A model generated the notes under the pieces. That model saw only the letters and a program-made list of their open reading frames with translations. It ran no database searches and had not been told where the DNA came from. From Caulobacter sp. BP25 (GTDB lineage: Bacteria; Pseudomonadota; Alphaproteobacteria; Caulobacterales; Caulobacteraceae), in NCBI RefSeq assembly GCF_002737755.1, contig NZ_PEGH01000001.1, forward strand, positions 79,731 through 143,730: DNA of 64,000 bases, read 5' to 3'. This document shows, in pieces, positions 59,384 through 64,000 of this stretch; position 1 is the first letter of the stretch; every line of letters starts with the position of its first letter. The translations under genes and the position numbers were made by a program.

Positions 59384-61362
59384 GACACGGTCTCCTGAGC
59401 CCGGTGGCCCACGCCCAGCCGCACGCGGCGGTCCGACAGCGAGACGACGCCGCCGATGGCCATCAGCAGCGGCCCCAGGAAGATCAGCCGCACCCAGGGG
59501 TTCACATAGGCGCGGATCAGCCAGGCCGGCTTGCCGCCCTCGCCAGCCCGACGCTCGCCCATCACGACATAGATGTCGTCCAGCAGAAGCGGGCAGATCG
59601 AGACCTCGGACGTGGTCTGGCCGCCAGTGGGATAGAAGCGGCGCTCGGGCGCGGCGCGGCAGATCAGGCGACCGGCCTTGTCGACGACATCCACGACGCC
59701 GCGCTCGGCCAGGTAGTTGGGCCCCTCGATCGTGCCGACCTGCTTCAAGGTCACGGTATAGGCGCCCAGCGGCTGGCTACCGTTCAGGCTGAGGGCCTGA
59801 GCCGCCTCAACGCGCCAGGCGGTCTCGAACGAAGCGCCCAGAACGAAAATCCCGAGACCGGCGTGCGCCAAGGTCGTACCCCACGCGCCACGCGGCAGGC
59901 CGCGGGCGCGACGGGCGCTCTCGGCGGCGGGGACGCGGAACAGCTTGAGGCGCTCGGAAAGCTCCAACAGCGCTCCGCCGATCAGCCAGAAGCCGACGAC
60001 CAGGCCGCCGCTGGCGAGAACCTTGCGGGGCTGGACAACGGCGTAGGCGATCAGGCCCAGCACAAGAGCGGCGGCCAGAACCACCCACAGCTTGCGCGCC
60101 ACGCCACCGGCGTCGCCGCGCTTCCAGGCCAACAGCGGCCCGGCCGGCAGCACGGCGAAGGCCAGGATCATCAACGGCGTGAAGGTCAGGTTGAAGAACG
60201 GCGCGCCGACCGAGACGGCCTCGCCGTCCACGGCCTCGCGGATCAGCGGGAACAGCGTGCCCAGCAGCACCACCGCCGTCGCCGTCGACAGCAGGATGTT
60301 GTTGAGCACGATCGCGCTCTCGCGGCTGATCGTGCGGAACTGGCCGCCGGGGTTCAGGGTCGGGGCGCGCAGGGCGAACACCAGGAAGCCCGCGCCCGCC
60401 GCGACGCCCATCATGATCAGCAGCAAGACGCCGCGCGTCGGGTCAACGGCGAAGGCGTGGACGCTCGTCAGCACGCCCGAGCGCACCAGGAAGGCGCCCA
60501 GCATCGAGAAGGTGAAGGCCGACAGGGCCAGGAACGCCGTCCAGCCCGGCAGAGCGCCGCGCTTTTCGGTGACGATGGCCGAGTGCAGCAGGGCCGCGCC
60601 GATTAGCCAGGGCATGAAGCTGGCGTTCTCGACCGGGTCCCAGAACCACCAGCCGCCCCAACCCAGCTCGTAATAGGCCCAGAAGGCGCCCAGCGCGATG
60701 CCGATGGTCAGCATGCTCCAGGCCGCCAGGGTCCAAGGCCGCACCCAGCGGGCCCAGGCCGCGTCGATCCGGCCTTCGATCAGCGCCGCCAGCGACAGCG
60801 AATAGACCACCGAGAAACCGACATAGCCGACGTAGAGGAACGGCGGGTGGAAGGCCAAGGCCCAGTCCTGCAGCAGCGGGTTCAGCGACTTGCCCTCGAT
60901 CGGCGCGTCCAGCAGGCGCGCCATCGGGTTCGAGGCGAACACAGTGTAGGCCAGGAAGAGGACGCCCAAGCCGCCCTGGATGGCGATGGCGTAGGACCGC
61001 AGGCGCGGCGGCAGGCTGTCGCCGAAGACGGCCATGGCCGCCCCAAAGCCCGTCAGCACCAGGCACCACAGCAACATGGAGCCCTCGTGGCTGCCCCAGG
61101 CGCCGGCCACCTTGTAGAGCATCGGCTTGGCGGTGTGCGAATTGGCCGCGACGTTGGCGACCGAGAAGTCCGAGACCACGAAGGCGTGGATCAGGCACGC
61201 GAAGGCGACGGCGACGGCCAGGAACACCGCGACGGCCGCGCCGCGTCCCGCGCCCGCCAGCACGATCGAGCGCCGCGCGCCGCCGACCGCCGACAGGCCG
61301 ATCTGGGCGATCGAAAAGGTCAGCGCCAGAACCAGGGCGAAGGAGCCGAGTTCAGTGATCAT
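59380..61362 (-). CDS. ccmF: Cytochrome c maturation protein CcmF
   Basis: 660 residues from ATG 61362; an open frame runs further to 61887 but only as antisense-like sequence of ccmE. Multi-helix membrane protein of the haem-handling family with the WWD motif, YYELGWGGWWFWDPVENASF, and the flanking His residues. AWGSHEGSMLLWCLVLTGFG is the first conserved segment. It is the haem lyase that attaches haem to apocytochrome c with CcmH. The palindrome at 61373-61494 separates it from ccmE, while ccmH follows by GTGA overlap. Confidence 0.96.
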   Translation of the reverse strand: MITELGSFALVLALTFSIAQIGLSAVGGARRSIVLAGAGRGAAVAVFLAVAVAFACLIHAFVVSDFSVANVAANSHTAKPMLYKVAGAWGSHEGSMLLWCLVLTGFGAAMAVFGDSLPPRLRSYAIAIQGGLGVLFLAYTVFASNPMARLLDAPIEGKSLNPLLQDWALAFHPPFLYVGYVGFSVVYSLSLAALIEGRIDAAWARWVRPWTLAAWSMLTIGIALGAFWAYYELGWGGWWFWDPVENASFMPWLIGAALLHSAIVTEKRGALPGWTAFLALSAFTFSMLGAFLVRSGVLTSVHAFAVDPTRGVLLLIMMGVAAGAGFLVFALRAPTLNPGGQFRTISRESAIVLNNILLSTATAVVLLGTLFPLIREAVDGEAVSVGAPFFNLTFTPLMILAFAVLPAGPLLAWKRGDAGGVARKLWVVLAAALVLGLIAYAVVQPRKVLASGGLVVGFWLIGGALLELSERLKLFRVPAAESARRARGLPRGAWGTTLAHAGLGIFVLGASFETAWRVEAAQALSLNGSQPLGAYTVTLKQVGTIEGPNYLAERGVVDVVDKAGRLICRAAPERRFYPTGGQTTSEVSICPLLLDDIYVVMGERRAGEGGKPAWLIRAYVNPWVRLIFLGPLLMAIGGVVSLSDRRVRLGVGHRAQETVS

Positions 61363-61372
61363 TGGAACGCTC

Positions 61373-61494
61373 CCCTTCTCCCCTTGCGGGAGAAGGTGGC
61401 CGCCGAAGGCGGTCGGATGAGGGGGCGCGCGGACAGGATCGAGAAACCCCTCATCCGTCGCTGCGCGACACCTTCTCCCGCAAGGGGAGAAGGA
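61373..61494. repeat. Palindromic repeat (family C)
   Basis: CCCCTTCTCCCCTTGCGGGA with GAAGGTGGCCGCCGAAGG, and CACCTTCTCCCGCAAGGGGA at the other end. It is of a type common in GC-rich proteobacteria and sits in the ccmE-ccmF gap. Confidence 0.85.
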
Positions 61495-61507
61495 AAACGA
61501 AGGGCGG

Positions 61508-62008
61508 TCATTTCGGATACCCCTCGTAGGAAGGCTTCGCCCCCTCGCCGCGCCACTCGCCCTGCTCCTTGAGGGCTTTGGAGACCTCGCGCGGCATGTA
61601 GCGCTCGTCGTGCTTGGCCAGGACCTGCTTGGCGACGAAGACGCCCTGGTCGTTGAAGGTTCCCTCGGCGACGATCCCCTGCCCCTCGCGGAACAGGTCA
61701 GGCAGGTCCCCGTGATAGACGATCTTGGCGGTGGCCAGCTGGTCGGCGACCACGAACTCGACATTGCCGTCGGGATGCTTGACCACGCTGCCGTGCTGCA
61801 CCAGGCCGCCCAGCTGCACCTTGCGGCCCGGCTTGACCTTGGCTTCCTGGGCCTGGGCGGGCGTGTAAAACAGCGAGATGCTGTCACGCATGCCGTAGAG
61901 CGCCAGGCCGACAGCCAGGGCCAGCACCGGCGCGACGGCCAGCAGGATCGTCAGGCGCCGACGCGCCTTGCGGGACTTTGGTAGCAAGCTTTGGGGCCAG
62001 AAGCTCAT
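61508..62008 (-). CDS. ccmE: Cytochrome c haem chaperone CcmE
   Basis: 166 residues. N-terminal membrane helix (LTILLAVAPVLALAVGLALY), a periplasmic OB-fold with VKPGRKVQLGGLVQHGSVVK and YHGDLPDLFREGQGIVAEGT, and the haem-binding His in LAKHDERYMP. CcmE binds haem covalently at that His and hands it to CcmF. Its start ATG overlaps the last codon of ccmI (ATGA at 62005-62008). Confidence 0.95.
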   Translation of the reverse strand: MSFWPQSLLPKSRKARRRLTILLAVAPVLALAVGLALYGMRDSISLFYTPAQAQEAKVKPGRKVQLGGLVQHGSVVKHPDGNVEFVVADQLATAKIVYHGDLPDLFREGQGIVAEGTFNDQGVFVAKQVLAKHDERYMPREVSKALKEQGEWRGEGAKPSYEGYPK

Positions 62009-63106
62009 TGCGCGGTCTTTTGCGGCGGCGTGTCGGCGGCCTGGCGCAAGGCCGCCAGCACCTTGGGCTGATCCTTGAAGCGGGTCGAGGCCGTCGCCAG
62101 CGCCGCGTCGCGCTTGGCGGTCTCGCCCAGCACGGCGTAGGCGCGGACTAGGCGCACCCAGCCGTCGGGATCGTCGGGGGATTGGGCGAGGCGCGCGCCA
62201 GCCCCTCGACCATGCCGGCGATCATGCCCTGGACCTCGGGATTCTCGGCCGCCGGCGGCTGCGCGGCCGGCAGGCCGCCCGCAGCCTCGACCTCGGCGAT
62301 CTCGCGGCCCAGCGCCGTGCGCGCCGGATCATCGGCGGCCAGACTGCTCAGCAGGGCGCGCCAATCGCCCACGCCCCCGGCCACGTCGCCCTCGGCGATG
62401 CGAGCGCGCCCCAGGTAGTAGCGGGCGCGCAGGTCCGCAGGATCGGCCTTCAGCGCGCGGTTGAAGGCCAGCTTGGCGTCGGCGCCGATGTCGCCCTCGG
62501 CCTGAATGACGAAGGTCTCGCCCAGCAGGCTCCAGATGTCGGCGCGGCCCGGCGCGCGGCCGACGGCGCGACGCAGGGCCTGCTCGGCACCGGCCATGTC
62601 GCCAGCAGCGGCGCGGGCCTTGGCCAGGTACACCAGCGGCTCGGCGTCGTTGGGCCGCTCGGCGGCGACGCCTTCCAGCACCGCGGCGATCTGGGCCGGC
62701 TGCAGGGTGGCCGGATTGGCCGCCTTCCACTCGGCGACGCGCTTGTCATAAGGCTGATCGGAGAACTCGGGATGGCCCAGCCAGACGTAGAGGCCGACGC
62801 CCGCGACGCAGCCCGCGCCGGCGACGGCGACCACCGCCTTGCGCGCGCCATGCCCCCGCGCTCCCAGATCTCGCCCTGATCGGCGGCGGCCAGCAGGCCC
62901 CGCCCCGCCTCGGCCCGGGCGGCCTTCAGCTCATCCTGCGCCAGAAGGCCATCCATGGCCAGGCGCTCGACCTCGGCCAGACGGCGGCGATGGGGCTCAA
63001 GACGCGCCTGCGCGTCATCGACGGGCCGAGCTCGCGCGGCGCCGCGCAGCACCAGCCCCGCGGTCACGGCCGATAGGCCAGTCGCGGCGATCCAGAATGC
63101 GATCAT
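62005..63106 (-). pseudogene. ccmI: ccmI with two apparent -1 frameshifts
   Basis: Read as one gene ending with CAA TGA at 62005-62007, overlapping the ccmE start. The N-terminal part (63106 to about 62840) shows a membrane helix and the helix ARLEPHRRRLAEVERLAMDG. The frame then changes in a five-G run near 62850, continuing as ARKAVVAVAGAGCVAGVG with the second membrane helix. The TPR region follows (LVYLAKARAAAGDMAGAEQA). A second change at about 62195 brings the frame to SPDDPDGWVRLVRAYAVLGE and the normal end. With two bases added it makes 368 codons. CcmI binds apocytochrome. Other ccm genes look intact, so sequencing error is likely. Confidence 0.82.
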
Positions 63107-63201
63107 GATGGGCGTGTTAGCTTGTTCTGACGCCGGCCGTTAGTGGGAAAAGCGCGTAAGGGGCTTCAAACGGGCGCTTGCGGGAAAGGCGCCCCAAACA
63201 C

Positions 63202-63332
63202 CCGACCTCCCCGGCGAACGCCGGGGCCCAGATTCATCCAGGGCGATCGAAGCTTTCGCGACTTCGGCGGCGCTAGCCAATCGAGTCAGCGGGCTCGATC
63301 TGGATCCCGGCATTCGCCGGGAAGATCGGATG
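63202..63332. repeat. Palindromic repeat (family A)
   Basis: CGACCTCCCCGGCGAACGCC and CCCGGCATTCGCCGGGAAGA as arms; GGGGCCCAGAT and GATCTGGATCCCG inside. It lies between ccmI and the last gene, only eight bases from its stop. Confidence 0.82.
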
Positions 63333-63339
63333 GAGAGGC

Positions 63340-64000
63340 CTACGCCGCGACAGCAGCCGCCGCTCGCCGACGCACGATCTCGGCGGTCTTGTCGTCACGG
63401 GTGTAGGCGATGAAACTGGCGGCGACGGCCAGATACTGCATGGCCAGCGCCGGATCGCCGCCGTCGCCCGTGCGGGCCACGTGCAGGACGTCGTCGATAT
63501 ACGGGTCGAGATAGGCGTTCAGCTTCTCAAGAAACTTGTTGCGGCTGCTGCCATAGCCCGCCTTGTCCGCGCAGGGACGCAGGTCGGCGATGAAGGCCAG
63601 TCCTCCCCGGGCGCGGTCCAGCATCGCCTCCTCGGGCGGGGCGACCAGCTTGGCCACGCCGCGCGCGCCCTTCTTGGCCAGCATCGAGATGGGCCTTGTC
63701 GGCAGCGCCTTGCCCAGCTCGCGCTCGATTTGGTCCATCCGCGTTTCGCAGGCCTTGGCCATGGTCTGCTTGAAGCGCGCCACGCGCCGTCCCCAGGGGC
63801 CATCCTTGTTCAGATCGACGACTGCTCGAACTCGACGATCTGCAGCTGCACCTTCTGGGCTCGCTGGGGGCCTCGCGCCCGGCGCCTCGCCGCCGCCAAA
63901 GTCGAAGTTCTCGACATGGGCGATCGAGGCCTCGATATCGGCCAGGAAGCGCTCGCCCAACCCTTGACCTCGGACAGGCCAGATAGCGATCGCTGGGGCG
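63340..64000 (-). CDS. Hypothetical protein, 5' end beyond window, probable indels
   Basis: At least 206 codons ending at 63340. The C-terminal part is helical, KQTMAKACETRMDQIERELG and KKGARGVAKLVAPPEEAM, and contains YGSSRNKFLEKLNAYLDPYI. No family is recognised. Around 63820-63880 the frame reads poorly, but the alternative frame gives RAQKVQLQIVEFEQ and returns to VVDLNKDGPWGRR if a C run is shortened by one and a G added. At 63960 adding one base joins SGLSEVKG to LGERFLADIEAS. So three indels are probable. The true start lies beyond the window. Confidence 0.6.
   Translation of the reverse strand, partial: APAIAIWPVRGQGLGERFLADIEASIAHVENFDFGGGEAPGARPPASPEGAAADRRVRAVVDLNKDGPWGRRVARFKQTMAKACETRMDQIERELGKALPTRPISMLAKKGARGVAKLVAPPEEAMLDRARGGLAFIADLRPCADKAGYGSSRNKFLEKLNAYLDPYIDDVLHVARTGDGGDPALAMQYLAVAASFIAYTRDDKTAEIVRRRAAAAVAA

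Noticed and set aside
59404..60606. Plus-strand frame opposite ccmF
   Set aside because: Gln/Arg-rich antisense artefact of a multi-helix membrane protein gene.

Overview
The window is a high-GC, densely coded alphaproteobacterial chromosome segment, most likely from Caulobacter or a close relative. The evidence for that is the GC-rich codon use, the DegP / OmpR regulator / histidine kinase / M56 protease / GlnE neighbourhood, the TonB-dependent receptor, the many palindromic intergenic repeats and the family-level resemblance of nearly every housekeeping protein. Species cannot be fixed by reading alone.

Layout. 0-5.3 kb: an outer-membrane barrel protein (cut by the window edge), an OmpR-type two-component system and a TonB-dependent receptor. 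5.7-10.6 kb: remnants of mobile DNA (truncated IstB, C-terminal piece of a TacA/DUF1778 antitoxin) beside a mobilization module: Ti-type TraA relaxase-helicase, a divergent TraD-like accessory gene and between them a readable oriT. No secretion system, coupling protein or integrase is visible. 10.8-14.7 kb: galE copy 1 and a DUF1800/DUF1501 pair.

14.9-35.1 kb: a surface polysaccharide locus. Rightward genes (two sugar epimerases, a Wzx-like flippase) meet a long leftward block: UXS-like epimerase, GT2, ABC exporter, monotopic phosphoglycosyltransferase, galE copy 2, ugd, two GT4 genes and one frameshifted glycosyltransferase, an acyltransferase-3, a Wzy-like polymerase and two serine-acetyltransferase-like hexapeptide enzymes. 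The conserved sugar-nucleotide genes are GC-rich; the flippase, polymerase, acyltransferases and distal transferases are clearly more AT-rich, as expected for an exchangeable serotype cassette. An IS3-family element (IS407 type) with a perfect 4-bp target duplication sits where the two blocks converge.

35.2-36.7 kb: a replication-initiator-like HTH gene and a small gene next to tRNA-Leu(TAA), probably another integrated element. 37-45 kb: ordinary chromosome: XRE regulator, CinA-type domain protein, SfsA, a helical protein ending in an SSB-like acidic tip, a lipoprotein, Map, RadC, a SHOCT protein and an M19 dipeptidase. 45-50.4 kb: msrQ, msrP (behind an ECF-type promoter), a CnrX-like/anti-sigma/ECF sigma operon, an EF-hand protein and an IS481-family element inserted just upstream. 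50.5-59 kb: glnE, a BlaR1-like M56 protease behind a BlaI-type palindrome, a two-component system and degP. 58.8-63.1 kb: the cytochrome c maturation operon ccmI-E-F-H, read leftward, then a partial hypothetical gene.

Apparent single-base indels cluster in the last 2 kb (ccmI and the final gene) and one more lies at 24.78 kb, mostly in short homopolymers; sequencing error should be excluded before calling decay. Ten palindromic repeat copies of at least five families occupy the intergenic spaces from 40 to 63 kb, one of them lying in frame inside ccmH.
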